DNA from: JAWXBK01 sp040878185
Lineage (GTDB): Bacteria; Pseudomonadota; Alphaproteobacteria; Dongiales; Dongiaceae
Reading direction: 5' to 3'
Assembly: GCA_040878185.1 (NCBI GenBank)
Contig: JBBDMS010000050.1
Location: 1-64,000, forward strand
DNA length: 64,000 nt
Part shown: positions 25,048 to 33,618 of the stretch, piece after piece
Layout: every line of letters begins with the position of its first letter
How positions within the stretch are numbered: the first letter of the stretch is position 1
Program-made: the position numbers and the translations under genes
The notes under the pieces: generated by a model
Told to the model about the DNA's origin: nothing
The model's database searches: none
What the model saw: only the letters and a program-made list of their open reading frames with translations

Positions 25048-26339
25048 GCGACCACGCGGTTGCGGGCGGCAGTCGGCCGGTCGATCCAGTCCGGCAGCCG
25101 GTCCTGTCCGATTATAAACTCGTGTCCCGGACGCGGTTTGACAATCGCGTGAGAGCCCCCGCGCACCATAATTTCCGGCGCCGCCAGCCGCGCATTGTAG
25201 CCCGATGCCATCACCGCGCCGTATGCGCCACAGGAACCGATCGCCAGAAGCGCGCCGGGCTCGATCGGGGGCAGCGGTCGCTGCACGGCGAGCACGTCGC
25301 CGCTTTCGCAAATGGGGCCGACCACGTCGACCGGCTCAAGCCGCGCATCGGGTTCGGGTTCGCCGACCGGCAGGATCGGATGATAGGCGTCGTACAAAGC
25401 CGGGCGGATCAGATCGTTCATCGCCGCATCGACGATCAGAAATGTGCGCTCGCGGCCCTGTTTCACATAAATCACGCGCGTGACCAGAATGCCGGCGTCG
25501 CCGACCAGACGCCGCCCGGGCTCGAACACGATCGGCAAACCCAGCGGTGCTACCGTGTCGCGCACGGCGTCGGCGTAGTCGGTCAGCGATGGCGCCTGAT
25601 CCCTGCCGTAGCTGATCCCCAGACCGCCGCCGAGATCGACGCTCTGGATCGGGATGTCGGCTGCGATCAGATCGCCGGTCAGATCGGCGACGCGGGCGAA
25701 CGCAGCGCGATAGGGCGCGATGTCCATGAGCTGCGAGCCGATATGAACGGCGATGCCGCCGATCGCGATGCCGCGCATGTTGCGCATGGCCGCATAGAGC
25801 TCGCGGGCGCGCTCCGGCTCGATGCCGAATTTGTTTTCGGCCTTGCCGGTCGAAATCTTCGCATGGGTGCGCGCGTCGACGTCGGGATTGATGCGGAGCG
25901 CGACGGTCGCGCGCCGGCCCATATCCTGGGCGACGCGGTCGAGCAGCGCGAGTTCCTGATCGGATTCGACATTGAACTGGCGGATGCCGATCTCAAGCGC
26001 AACTTTCATTTCCGCACCGGTCTTGCCGATGCCGGCGAAGACGATGCGATCGGCCGGCACGCCGGCGGCGATCGCGCGATGCAGCTCGCCTTCCGAGACG
26101 ATGTCGGCGCCGGCACCCATCCGGGCGAGCGTTGCGATCACCGCGACATTCCCGTTCGCCTTCACCGCGTAGCAGATTTCCGAATCGAGTCCGGCGACGG
26201 CGGATGCGAACTCGCGATAGGCATCCTCGATGGCGCCGCTCGCATAGCAGAAGAACGGCGTGCCGACCTCGGCCGCGATCGTGCCGATATCGGCATCCTC
26301 GGCATGCAGGCGGCGCTTTCGATAGGCGAAGCGGCTCAT
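25044..26339 (-). CDS. lysA: Diaminopimelate decarboxylase
   Basis: This 431-residue PLP enzyme of fold type III converts meso-diaminopimelate to lysine. PLP Lys60 is in CYAVKANGN; the phosphate-binding glycine loop is VDLGGGLGISYG; VFEPGRRLVGDAG carries the substrate Arg; the dimer-interface catalytic Cys is in GPICESGDVLA. Length is typical. It overlaps the lptM-like gene upstream and the TIGR02302 gene downstream by 4 bp each, so the four genes are translationally coupled. Confidence 0.95.
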   Translation of the reverse strand: MSRFAYRKRRLHAEDADIGTIAAEVGTPFFCYASGAIEDAYREFASAVAGLDSEICYAVKANGNVAVIATLARMGAGADIVSEGELHRAIAAGVPADRIVFAGIGKTGAEMKVALEIGIRQFNVESDQELALLDRVAQDMGRRATVALRINPDVDARTHAKISTGKAENKFGIEPERARELYAAMRNMRGIAIGGIAVHIGSQLMDIAPYRAAFARVADLTGDLIAADIPIQSVDLGGGLGISYGRDQAPSLTDYADAVRDTVAPLGLPIVFEPGRRLVGDAGILVTRVIYVKQGRERTFLIVDAAMNDLIRPALYDAYHPILPVGEPEPDARLEPVDVVGPICESGDVLAVQRPLPPIEPGALLAIGSCGAYGAVMASGYNARLAAPEIMVRGGSHAIVKPRPGHEFIIGQDRLPDWIDRPTAARNRVVA

Positions 26340-26527
26340 TCCTGGGTCGGGTCCGGATACTGGTGGCCGAAATCGTCCGGCTCGCCCGGGGGCGGCTCGA
26401 TATCGCCCTTCTTCCCGCAGGCGGCGAGCGTGAGGGCACTGCCGCCGAGCAGCAGTGTGAGAACGACAAGCCCTGCAAAGCGGCGGCGGGTCACGGTTTC
26501 GGTCGACAGGCGGGATAGCGAGATCAT
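26336..26527 (-). CDS. lptM: LptM-like small lipoprotein
   Basis: This 63-residue lipoprotein has a basic N-terminus, a hydrophobic stretch (FAGLVVLTLLLGGSALTL) and the lipobox LAAC, followed by GKKGDIEPPP, the signature of the LptM/YifL family. In E. coli LptM assists assembly and disulfide maturation of the LPS translocon LptDE at the outer membrane. It occupies the classical position between argH and lysA and overlaps both by 4 bp (ATGA), a gene order widespread in proteobacteria. Confidence 0.88.
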   Translation of the reverse strand: MISLSRLSTETVTRRRFAGLVVLTLLLGGSALTLAACGKKGDIEPPPGEPDDFGHQYPDPTQE

Positions 26528-27975
26528 TTTAGATTCCTCCGGGCTGCGGCGATTGCGAGCGCCACATTTTGCGGCGCCGTTCCGCCTTCGCTGGAGCGGC
26601 TCTGGACCGATTGTTCCACGGCCAGCACCGAGAATACACCGGCGCCGATCCGTGCATCGATCTTCTGCATGTCCGCGAGCGACAGGTCGGCCAGTCCGCA
26701 TCCCTTCTGCTCGGCGAGCGCGACCAGCGCGCCGGTCACATGATGCGCCTCCCGGAACGGCAGGCCTGCGTCGCGCACCAGCCAGTCGGCGAGATCGGTC
26801 GCCGTGATGAAGCCGGTTTCCGCCGCACGCCGCATCGCGTCGATATTCGGTTTCATGTCGTAGATCATGCCGGCCATCGCCAAGATCATCAGGGACAAGG
26901 CGTCGGCCGCCTCGAACACCGGCTCCTTGTCCTCCTGCATGTCCTTGCCGTAGCTGAGCGGCAGACCCTTGAGCATGACGGAAAGCGAGACCAGTGCCCC
27001 GATGATGCGCCCGGCCTTGCCGCGCACCAGCTCGGCCGCATCGGGGTTGCGTTTCTGCGGCATGATCGACGAGCCGGTCGTGAATGCGTCCGAAAGCTTG
27101 ACGAAGCGGAATCCGTCGGACGACCAGAGAACGATCTCTTCGGCCAGACGCGAGAGATGGATCGCCGTCAGCGAGCAGGCAGCCAGGAATTCAACGGCAA
27201 AATCGCGATCGGACACGGCGTCCATCGAGTTTCTCATCGGCCGGTCGAAACCCAGCGCCTTCGCGGTCATCTGCCGATCGATCGGAAACGACGTGCCTGC
27301 CAGTGCGGCCGCGCCCAGCGGCGATTCGTTAAGACGCCTTCTTGCATCGGCCAAGCGGCCGCGGTCGCGTCCGAACATTTCGACATAGGCCATCAGATGA
27401 TGACCGAAGGTGATCGGCTGCGCCGGCTGCAGATGCGTATAGCCCGGCATCGTCGCACCGGCATTTTCCTCGGCACGATCCAGCAGCTCGTTGATCAGCT
27501 CGAGCAGCTTCGCGTCGAGCGCGTCGATCGCATCGCGTACCCAGAGGCGAAAGTCGGTTGCGACCTGGTCGTTGCGCGAGCGCGCTGTGTGCAGCCGCCC
27601 GGCCGCGTCGCCGATCAACTCGGCGAGCCGCGCCTCGACATTCATGTGAATGTCTTCGAGCGCGCTCTTGAACTCGAAACGTCCGCTCTCGATCTCCTCG
27701 AGAACGCGATCGAGCCCGTGCAGGATGGCGGCGCCGTCGGCCTCGCCCACGATTCCCTGGCGCACCAGCATCGCGGCATGCGCCTTCGAGGCGGCGATAT
27801 CTTGGGCATAGAGCCGCCGGTCGAAGCCGATCGAGGCGTTGATCTGCTCCATGATTTCGGACGGGCCGGCGGCGAAGCGGCCGCCCCAGATCGCGCTCGT
27901 CGGGCCTGCGCCGTCGTCCGGCCGTTTTGCGCCGGCTGCGATGCTCTTCTTGTCTTTCGGGCGCTCTGAGGTCAT
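26524..27975 (-). CDS. argH: Argininosuccinate lyase
   Basis: This 483-residue member of the fumarase/aspartase superfamily cleaves argininosuccinate to arginine and fumarate. Signatures are SAIWGGRFAAGPSEIMEQ near residue 29, TARSRNDQVATDFRLW, MPGYTHLQPAQPITFGHH and the flexible catalytic loop TGSSIMPQKRNPD. The N-terminal 25 residues are a charged non-conserved tail; the ATG at 27975 is the plausible start, and a GTG- or ATG-started longer frame upstream would run into the divergent tlpA-like gene. It is the first gene of the argH-lptM-lysA-TIGR02302 unit. Confidence 0.95.
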   Translation of the reverse strand: MTSERPKDKKSIAAGAKRPDDGAGPTSAIWGGRFAAGPSEIMEQINASIGFDRRLYAQDIAASKAHAAMLVRQGIVGEADGAAILHGLDRVLEEIESGRFEFKSALEDIHMNVEARLAELIGDAAGRLHTARSRNDQVATDFRLWVRDAIDALDAKLLELINELLDRAEENAGATMPGYTHLQPAQPITFGHHLMAYVEMFGRDRGRLADARRRLNESPLGAAALAGTSFPIDRQMTAKALGFDRPMRNSMDAVSDRDFAVEFLAACSLTAIHLSRLAEEIVLWSSDGFRFVKLSDAFTTGSSIMPQKRNPDAAELVRGKAGRIIGALVSLSVMLKGLPLSYGKDMQEDKEPVFEAADALSLMILAMAGMIYDMKPNIDAMRRAAETGFITATDLADWLVRDAGLPFREAHHVTGALVALAEQKGCGLADLSLADMQKIDARIGAGVFSVLAVEQSVQSRSSEGGTAPQNVALAIAAARRNLK

Positions 27976-27987
27976 GAACGTCTGGCC

Positions 27988-28569
27988 ATGAATGCGACGA
28001 AAAAACTTCTGTTGATCGCGGCGGTTCTGCTCGGCGTCACCGCCGCCGCGCTGGGCGCCTGGTGGTGGGCGGTTCAGACCAAAACCGCCGGGCCGCCGGT
28101 CCCCGGTACGGTCGCGGACTTTACCCTCATGGAAGCGCCGCGGCCAATGCCGGAGGATACTTTCGCCGATGAAAATGGCATCGCGATGACGTTTGCCGCG
28201 TTCGAAGGCAAGGTCTTGCTGGTCAATTTCTGGGCCACCTGGTGCGCGCCCTGCCGGGTCGAGATGAAGGCGCTGGACCGGCTCGAAGCGGCCCTGGGCG
28301 GCGCGGACTTTGCCGTGCTGCCGATCTCGTTCGATCTCGACGGGGCCGAAGCGGTCGTCCCCTTCTACGAGGAATACGGGCTCGAGCATCTGCCCATCGC
28401 GCTCGATCCGACGGGTGCGATCGGCGACGCGCTCGGCATTCAGGCTTTGCCGACCACAATCATCGTCGATCGGTCAGGGCACGGCATCGGCTATCTGCTC
28501 GGTCCGGCGGAATGGGATTCGCCCGAGGCCGAAGCGCTCATCCGCCAATACATCGATCAGGCGGAGTAG
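27988..28569 (+). CDS. TlpA-family thiol-disulfide oxidoreductase
   Basis: This 193-residue membrane-anchored periplasmic thioredoxin has an N-terminal helix (LLLIAAVLLGVTAAALGAWWW, residues 7-27) and a TlpA/ResA-type fold with active site FWATWCAPCR (Cys86, Cys89) and the cis-Pro loop ALPTTIIVDRSG. Such proteins reduce apocytochrome c or other periplasmic disulfides. It is divergent from argH with only 12 bp between the starts, so their promoters must overlap the opposite coding region; this arrangement is conserved in related bacteria. Confidence 0.9.
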   Translation: MNATKKLLLIAAVLLGVTAAALGAWWWAVQTKTAGPPVPGTVADFTLMEAPRPMPEDTFADENGIAMTFAAFEGKVLLVNFWATWCAPCRVEMKALDRLEAALGGADFAVLPISFDLDGAEAVVPFYEEYGLEHLPIALDPTGAIGDALGIQALPTTIIVDRSGHGIGYLLGPAEWDSPEAEALIRQYIDQAE

Positions 28570-28577
28570 CGGCGTCG

Positions 28578-29453
28578 TTACCGCGTCGGGGTCGGCGGCT
28601 CGCTCGAATAGTCGTAGAAACCGCGCCCGGCCTTCTTCCCGATCCAGCCGGCCTCGACATACTTCACCAGCAACGGGCAGGGCCGGTACTTGCTGTCGGC
28701 GAGGCCCTCATAAAGGACCTGCATGACCGCAAGGCAGGTATCGAGCCCGATGAAATCGGCGAGCTCGAGCGGGCCCATCGGATGATGCGCGCCCAGTTTC
28801 ATCGCGGTGTCGATCGATTCGACGCCGCCGACGCCTTCATAAAGCGTGTAGATCGCCTCGTTGATCATCGGCAGCAGGATGCGATTGACGATGAAGGCGG
28901 GGAAATCCTCGGCGCGCGCCGTCACCTTGCCGAGCCGCGTCGCGAGCTTCTGGACCGACTGATAGGTCTCGTCATCGGTCGCCAGCCCGCGGATCAGCTC
29001 GACCAGCTCCATCAGCGGCACCGGATTCATGAAATGCATGCCGATGAACTTTGCCGGCCGGTCGGTCGCCGCGGCAAGCCGCGTGATCGAGATCGACGAG
29101 GTGTTCGAGGCGATGATCGTGTCGGCCCGCAGCAGCGGACAGATGGCCTTCAGGATCTCGCGCTTGACCGGTTCGTTCTCGGTCGCCGCTTCGATGACGA
29201 AATCGCAATCGCCGAGCAGCGACATATCCGTGCCGGTCTTGATTCGCGCCAGCGCCGCGTCGCGGTCCTTCTGGCTGATCTTCTCGCGCCGGAGCTGACG
29301 GCCGAGATTTTCGGCGATCGTATCCTTCGCCTTCGCGATCTGTGCCGGGTCGATGTCGACGAGCCGCACGTCGCAGCCGGCGAGCGCCGCCACATGGGCG
29401 ATGCCGTTGCCCATCTGGCCGGCGCCGATTATGCCGACGGTCTTGATATCCAT
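28578..29453 (-). CDS. hbd: 3-hydroxybutyryl-CoA dehydrogenase
   Basis: This 291-residue single-domain-pair 3-hydroxyacyl-CoA dehydrogenase interconverts (S)-3-hydroxybutyryl-CoA and acetoacetyl-CoA with NAD. The Rossmann loop is VGIIGAGQMGNGIAHVAA (glycines at 10-15), the active-site block is FIGMHFMNPVPLMELVELI with its catalytic His, and the C-terminal domain begins DFPAFIVNRILLPMINEAI. It follows etfA by 31 bp on the same strand. It complements PhaB (R-specific) and probably feeds crotonyl-CoA formation for Ccr; the required crotonase is not in the window. Confidence 0.93.
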   Translation of the reverse strand: MDIKTVGIIGAGQMGNGIAHVAALAGCDVRLVDIDPAQIAKAKDTIAENLGRQLRREKISQKDRDAALARIKTGTDMSLLGDCDFVIEAATENEPVKREILKAICPLLRADTIIASNTSSISITRLAAATDRPAKFIGMHFMNPVPLMELVELIRGLATDDETYQSVQKLATRLGKVTARAEDFPAFIVNRILLPMINEAIYTLYEGVGGVESIDTAMKLGAHHPMGPLELADFIGLDTCLAVMQVLYEGLADSKYRPCPLLVKYVEAGWIGKKAGRGFYDYSSEPPTPTR

Positions 29454-29484
29454 CCCGATTCCGCCTTTCGTGGCGCGGCCCGGT

Positions 29485-30432
29485 TCAGGCCGCCGCCTGT
29501 TTCTGGAGCGCGGCGGCGAATTCCGGCATCGCCTGGAATAGATCGGCGACCAGCCCGTAATCCGCAACCTGGAAGATCGGCGCATCCTCGTCCTTGTTGA
29601 TGGCGACGATCACCTTGCTGTCCTTCATGCCCGCCAGATGCTGGATCGCGCCGGAAATGCCGACGGCGATGTAAAGTTCGGGTGCCACGATCTTGCCGGT
29701 CTGGCCGACCTGATAATCGTTCGGCACGAAACCGGCATCGACAGCCGCGCGCGAAGCGCCGACCGCAGCGCCGAGTTTGTCGGCGACGGCTTCGAGCAGC
29801 TTGAAATTGTCGCCCGACTGCATGCCGCGCCCGCCAGACACGACGATCCTGGCCGAAGTCAGTTCCGGCCGTTCCGACTTGTGAACATCGCGGCCGACGA
29901 ACTTCGAGAGACCGGAATCGCTCGCACCCGCGACGGTCTCGACGGCAGCGCTGCCGCCTTCGGCTGCCGCCGGCTCGAAGCCGGTCGCGCGCACGGTGAT
30001 CATCTTCACCTTGTCGCCCGACTGCACCAGCGTCATCGCATTGCCGGCATAGGTCGGCCGTAGGAACGTGTCGGCGCTTTCGACGGCAACGATCTCGGAA
30101 ATCTGCTGCACGTCGAGCAAAGCTGCAGCGCGCGGCATAACGTTCTTGCCGGTTGTCGTTGCGACCGCCAGCACGTGGCTGTAGTTCGCAGCAAGCCTGG
30201 CGATCAGGGGTGCTACATTCTCGGCAAGCCGATATTCGAGCGCTGCATCGTCGGCCAGCAGCACTTTGGAAACGCCGGCGACCCTGGCGGCCTGGTCGGC
30301 GACCGTCTTGCAGCCGGCACCCGCCACCAGGATATGCATATCGCCACCCATCGCCTTGGCGGCGGTGATGGCATGTAGGGTCGCTGCGTTGAAATTCGCG
30401 TTGTCGTGTTCGGCGAGGACGAGAGCGGTCAT
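29485..30432 (-). CDS. etfA: Electron transfer flavoprotein, alpha subunit
   Basis: This 315-residue alpha subunit of ETF carries FAD and accepts electrons from acyl-CoA dehydrogenases. It has an N-terminal domain (MTALVLAEHDNANFNAAT), and a C-terminal FAD-binding domain with VVSGGRGMQSGDNFKLLEAVADKLGAA, YQVGQTGKIVAPELYIAVGISGAIQHLAGM and the closing NKDEDAPIFQVADYGLVADLF. It lies 12 bp downstream of etfB and upstream of hbd. Likely electron donors in this window include the methylsuccinyl-CoA dehydrogenase candidate. Confidence 0.96.
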   Translation of the reverse strand: MTALVLAEHDNANFNAATLHAITAAKAMGGDMHILVAGAGCKTVADQAARVAGVSKVLLADDAALEYRLAENVAPLIARLAANYSHVLAVATTTGKNVMPRAAALLDVQQISEIVAVESADTFLRPTYAGNAMTLVQSGDKVKMITVRATGFEPAAAEGGSAAVETVAGASDSGLSKFVGRDVHKSERPELTSARIVVSGGRGMQSGDNFKLLEAVADKLGAAVGASRAAVDAGFVPNDYQVGQTGKIVAPELYIAVGISGAIQHLAGMKDSKVIVAINKDEDAPIFQVADYGLVADLFQAMPEFAAALQKQAAA

Positions 30433-30444
30433 GGGGCGTCCTCC

Positions 30445-31194
30445 TCAGATGACCTTGGCTTCGTTCTTGAGCTTGTCGATCAGCTCGGCGATCGAACCGA
30501 CTTTCACGCCGGCCTGGCGCTTCGGCGGTTCGTTGACCTTCAACACCTTGAGGCGCGGCGTCACGTCGACGCCGAGGTCGGCCGGCTTCAGCGTCTCGAT
30601 CGGCTTCTTCTTGGCCTTCATGATGTTCGGCAACGAAGCATAGCGCGGTTCGTTCAGGCGCAGGTCGGTGGTGATCACCGCCGGCAGCTTGATGTCGATT
30701 TTCTCGAGCCCCTCATTGACCTCGCGCGTCACGTGGAGCCACTCGCCGTCGAAGGCGATCTTCGAGGCGAAGGTGCCCTGCGCCCAGCCGAGCAGTCCCG
30801 CCAGCATCTGGCCGGTCTGGTTCGAATCGTCGTCGATCGCCTGCTTGCCGGCGATGACGAGGCGGGGCTGTTCGCGATCGACCACCGCCTTCAAAAGCTT
30901 CGCGACGGCGAGCGGCTCGAGAACGCCGTCATGCTCGACCAGGATGCCGCGATCGGCACCCATGGCAAGCGCGGTGCGGATCGTCTCCTGGCTCTGGGTG
31001 GTGCCGCAGGCGACCGCCACGATCTCGGTCGCGGTGCCGGCTTCCTTAAGGCGCACGGCTTCCTCGATCGCGATTTCGCAGAACGGATTCATCGCCATCT
31101 TGACGTTCTGCGTCTCGACGCCGGTGCCGTCGGCTTTGACCCGCACCTTCACATTGGCATCGATCACGCGCTTGACCGCGACCAGTACCTTCAT
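30445..31194 (-). CDS. etfB: Electron transfer flavoprotein, beta subunit
   Basis: This is the 249-residue beta subunit of ETF. It begins MKVLVAVKRVIDANVKVRV, has the AMP/FAD-contact block NPFCEIAIEEAVRLKE, the recognition-loop signature VIAGKQAIDDDSNQTGQMLA, and a C-terminal arm (KPADLGVDVTPRLKVLKVNEPPKR) that wraps the alpha subunit. It is the first gene of the etfB-etfA-hbd unit and has a good candidate promoter 84-113 bp upstream. Confidence 0.96.
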   Translation of the reverse strand: MKVLVAVKRVIDANVKVRVKADGTGVETQNVKMAMNPFCEIAIEEAVRLKEAGTATEIVAVACGTTQSQETIRTALAMGADRGILVEHDGVLEPLAVAKLLKAVVDREQPRLVIAGKQAIDDDSNQTGQMLAGLLGWAQGTFASKIAFDGEWLHVTREVNEGLEKIDIKLPAVITTDLRLNEPRYASLPNIMKAKKKPIETLKPADLGVDVTPRLKVLKVNEPPKRQAGVKVGSIAELIDKLKNEAKVI

Positions 31195-31444
31195 TCCCTG
31201 CCCCTAATTGACCCGGAATCCCGAACCGGCGCGGCGGGCGCCGGGTGCGGCCCCGCCGGGGTGTCTTATCGCGCTGCACAATAGAAATTGCCCGGCGCGC
31301 CTGTCAACGGCCGCCTGCGGTGCAGAAGGGCCGGAAAGCGGCAGAAATCAACGGTTTATTCCTATGAGACCCCGCTTGGCGGCACCGCCTGTCCCGGAGC
31401 GGGCCGATGGCGCCCGTGTCGCTGCTGCGGAATGGCGAAACGGC
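31195..31444 (-). other. Intergenic region upstream of etfB
   Basis: These 250 bp contain a good minus-strand promoter (annotated separately) and GC-rich short inverted repeats such as GCGGCGGGCGCCG near 31237. I see no gene, riboswitch or clear terminator for the upstream adenosyltransferase gene in the remainder. Confidence 0.5.
31278..31307 (-). promoter_or_regulatory. Candidate promoter of etfB-etfA-hbd
   Basis: On the minus strand TTGACA (31302-31307) is followed after 18 bp by TATTGT (31278-31283). This is one of the best sigma-70-like matches in the window and points at etfB, whose start lies 84 bp downstream. Confidence 0.55.
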
Positions 31445-32008
31445 CTAACGGTTGGCGCCGGGCACCCAGAGGACGTCGGCCTTGCCCTTGCGGTTCAGCC
31501 AGCGCGCCATCACGAAGAGATGGTCGGAGAGGCGGTTGATATAGCGGATCGCCTCGGCGTTGATTGCCTCGGCTTCGGCCAGCGCGGTCATCCGCCGCTC
31601 GGCCCGACGCGCTACGGTGCAGGCGAGATGCAGCCAGGCCGAGGCGGGGCCGCCGCCGCGCAGCACGAAACTCTTGAGCGGCGCCAGCTCGGCGTTCATC
31701 GCGTCGATCTCGCCCTCGAGCCGCAGCGTCTGCGCCGCGACGATGCGCAACGGCGGATATTTCGGATTTTTGGTCTCGGGCGTGCAGAGATCCGCGCCGA
31801 GATCGAACAGATCGTTCTGGATCAGGCCGAGCATCGCATCGGACTTGCCCTTGGTGTGCTGACGCGCAAGCCCGATCAGCGCATTGGTCTCGTCGACCGT
31901 GCCATAGGCTTCGACCCGCAGATCGTGCTTCGCGACGCGTTTGCCGGTGCCGAGCGAGGTGCGGCCTTTATCGCCGCCTTTGGTGTAGATGCGAGTGAGC
32001 TTGACCAT
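31445..32008 (-). CDS. Cob(I)alamin adenosyltransferase, PduO type
   Basis: This 187-residue PduO-type ATP:cob(I)alamin adenosyltransferase makes adenosylcobalamin. The N-terminal ATP-binding motif TRIYTKGGDKGRTSLGTGKRV is split by family-typical residues, followed by VEAYGTVDETNALIGLAR, and the core FVLRGGGPASAWLHLACTVARRAERR and INRLSDHLFVMARWLN are intact. Its coenzyme product is needed by Ecm (44638) and NrdJ (16156) in this same window. The twin-TM gene lies 18 bp upstream on the same strand. Confidence 0.93.
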   Translation of the reverse strand: MVKLTRIYTKGGDKGRTSLGTGKRVAKHDLRVEAYGTVDETNALIGLARQHTKGKSDAMLGLIQNDLFDLGADLCTPETKNPKYPPLRIVAAQTLRLEGEIDAMNAELAPLKSFVLRGGGPASAWLHLACTVARRAERRMTALAEAEAINAEAIRYINRLSDHLFVMARWLNRKGKADVLWVPGANR

Positions 32009-32026
32009 GAACGGAAAGCGCGCGCC

Positions 32027-32224
32027 TCAGCTTTGTCGCGCCAGCAGATAAAGAACGAATGCGGCGATGGTGCAGCCCTGCAGGATGACGCGCAGGCGCA
32101 TCAGTTTGTTCGAATTGCGCTTGTTGAACTCGCCGCCGCGCCCCATCGAAAATACGCCGACGAACAACGTCGCAAGTGTCGCCACGAGGCCGATCCCGAC
32201 CAGCACGAGCAAAAAATTCGTCAT
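32027..32224 (-). CDS. Twin-transmembrane (HIG1-like) small protein
   Basis: This 65-residue protein has two helices (FLLVLVGIGLVATLATLFVGVF and RVILQGCTIAAFVLYLLA) joined by a polar loop with GRGGEFNKRNSNKLMRLRV, the characteristic alphaproteobacterial HIG_1_N / twin-transmembrane pattern. Mitochondrial HIG1 relatives associate with respiratory supercomplexes; a similar role here is only an inference. It is encoded directly upstream of the adenosyltransferase gene. Confidence 0.82.
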   Translation of the reverse strand: MTNFLLVLVGIGLVATLATLFVGVFSMGRGGEFNKRNSNKLMRLRVILQGCTIAAFVLYLLARQS

Positions 32225-32427
32225 GACCTATCCTATCACAAAACTCTTGATTCAAAGAATGCCCGCAGGACGATCCGCCTGGCCAAACACCTCGTCCCGT
32301 GCAAATGGACCCCTAAAGGAGCGCGCGCCTGTGCGAACCGGCCCGAGCGCAGCCTAACGGCCCGTTCCAGACGGAGAACGCCGAGCGGTACGGACAAGCT
32401 GCCGGCCGCGCTCTCCGGGGTCTGACG
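32225..32427 (-). other. Intergenic region between MDR dehydrogenase and twin-TM gene
   Basis: These 203 bp carry no gene that I can support. Just upstream of the twin-TM start (minus strand) the sequence is AT-rich (TTGAAT and TAGGAT with 14 bp between), a weak promoter candidate. Confidence 0.35.
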
Positions 32428-33456
32428 CTATTCCGGTCCGCCCAGATGGATACCGATCTTTCCGAAATGCTGACCGCTTTGGAGCAATTCCACCGCCTTA
32501 TTGGCCTCCGGCATCGCGAAGGTCTCGCTGATGACGGGACGGATCCGATGCTTCGCGATAAAGCGGTTCATATTCACGAAGTCGTCGCGCGATCCGCAGT
32601 ACATACCGTGGACGTGCAGCATCTTCGTGTTGATGCTGCCCGGCGGCATATCGCGCCCGACGCCGGACAGCAGGCCGATCAGCGATATGCTGCATCCAAA
32701 ACCCGCAGCATTGGCCGATTGCGGCAGCGTCCGCTCGCCGCCAACTTCGACGATATGGTCTACGCCTGCGCCATTGGTCAGTTGCAGCGCCCGCGCATCC
32801 CATTCCGGAGTCGATTTGTAGTTTATCGTTTCGTTCGCACCCAGTGCCTTTGCTCGTTCAAGCTTCTCGTCGCTTGAAGACGTAATAATGGTCCGCGCGC
32901 CGGCGGCGGCGGCGAACTGCAGTGCCATGATCGAAACCCCTCCTGTGCCCTGAAGGAGGACCGTCTGGCCTGGCTTCAGCCGGCCATACTCGAACAAGGC
33001 AACCCATGCTACGACACCGGCACAAGCCAAGGTGGCTGCCTCGATATCCGACAGATGACCCGGCGGTACAACGACAGCCTCTTGGGCAACCTTCAGGAAT
33101 TCGACGCAGGTTCCGCCTCCTTTCTCGGCGCCAAGCGCTACTTCAATCGCTTCCGCCGTCGGCGGACCCGATATCCAGCGCGGAAACAAGATGGGGGATA
33201 CACGATCACCCACCTTGTAGTCGGTCACGCCCTCTCCCACCGCGATAACGATACCGACGCCGTCCGACAGCGGAACGCGGCCCCGCATGTCACCACCATA
33301 TGAGCTAACCGGATTACGCCGGATCAGGAGATCGCGGAAGTTGAGCGCTGCCGCGCGCATCTGTAACAACAATTCGCCCGGACCAGGCGCAGGAACGTCT
33401 CGCTGCACGATTTCGTAACGATATGGTTCATGGACCGAAACGATCATCGCATGCAT
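32428..33456 (-). CDS. Zinc-independent MDR-family quinone reductase/alcohol dehydrogenase
   Basis: This 342-residue medium-chain dehydrogenase/reductase has GroES-like residues 1-150 (APGPGELLLQMRAAALNFRD, SDGVGIVIAVGEGVTDYKVGDRV) and an NAD(P)-binding loop VLLQGTGGVSIMALQFAAAAGA near residue 170. The catalytic-zinc Cys/His set of classical alcohol dehydrogenases is not evident (AALNFRDLLIRR replaces the usual C-x-SD), so it is probably a zinc-free oxidoreductase. The ATG at 33456 has AAGGA at 8 nt; ATG 33465 is the alternative. No neighbour indicates the substrate. Base composition is slightly more AT-rich than surrounding genes. Confidence 0.8.
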   Translation of the reverse strand: MHAMIVSVHEPYRYEIVQRDVPAPGPGELLLQMRAAALNFRDLLIRRNPVSSYGGDMRGRVPLSDGVGIVIAVGEGVTDYKVGDRVSPILFPRWISGPPTAEAIEVALGAEKGGGTCVEFLKVAQEAVVVPPGHLSDIEAATLACAGVVAWVALFEYGRLKPGQTVLLQGTGGVSIMALQFAAAAGARTIITSSSDEKLERAKALGANETINYKSTPEWDARALQLTNGAGVDHIVEVGGERTLPQSANAAGFGCSISLIGLLSGVGRDMPPGSINTKMLHVHGMYCGSRDDFVNMNRFIAKHRIRPVISETFAMPEANKAVELLQSGQHFGKIGIHLGGPE

Positions 33457-33618
33457 GGTAGGCATCCTTACTTCGCACACACTGTTGCCACACCAGCACG
33501 GCGCTGCGTGCAACCTGGGCCGACGCTTGGTTGTTCGGCGAGACTTGAGCCCTGCTGTTCCTATACGCGATGCATCCGCGAAGGCGAGGGAGAGGCGCGA
33601 CCGGCCCGATCCGCCCTT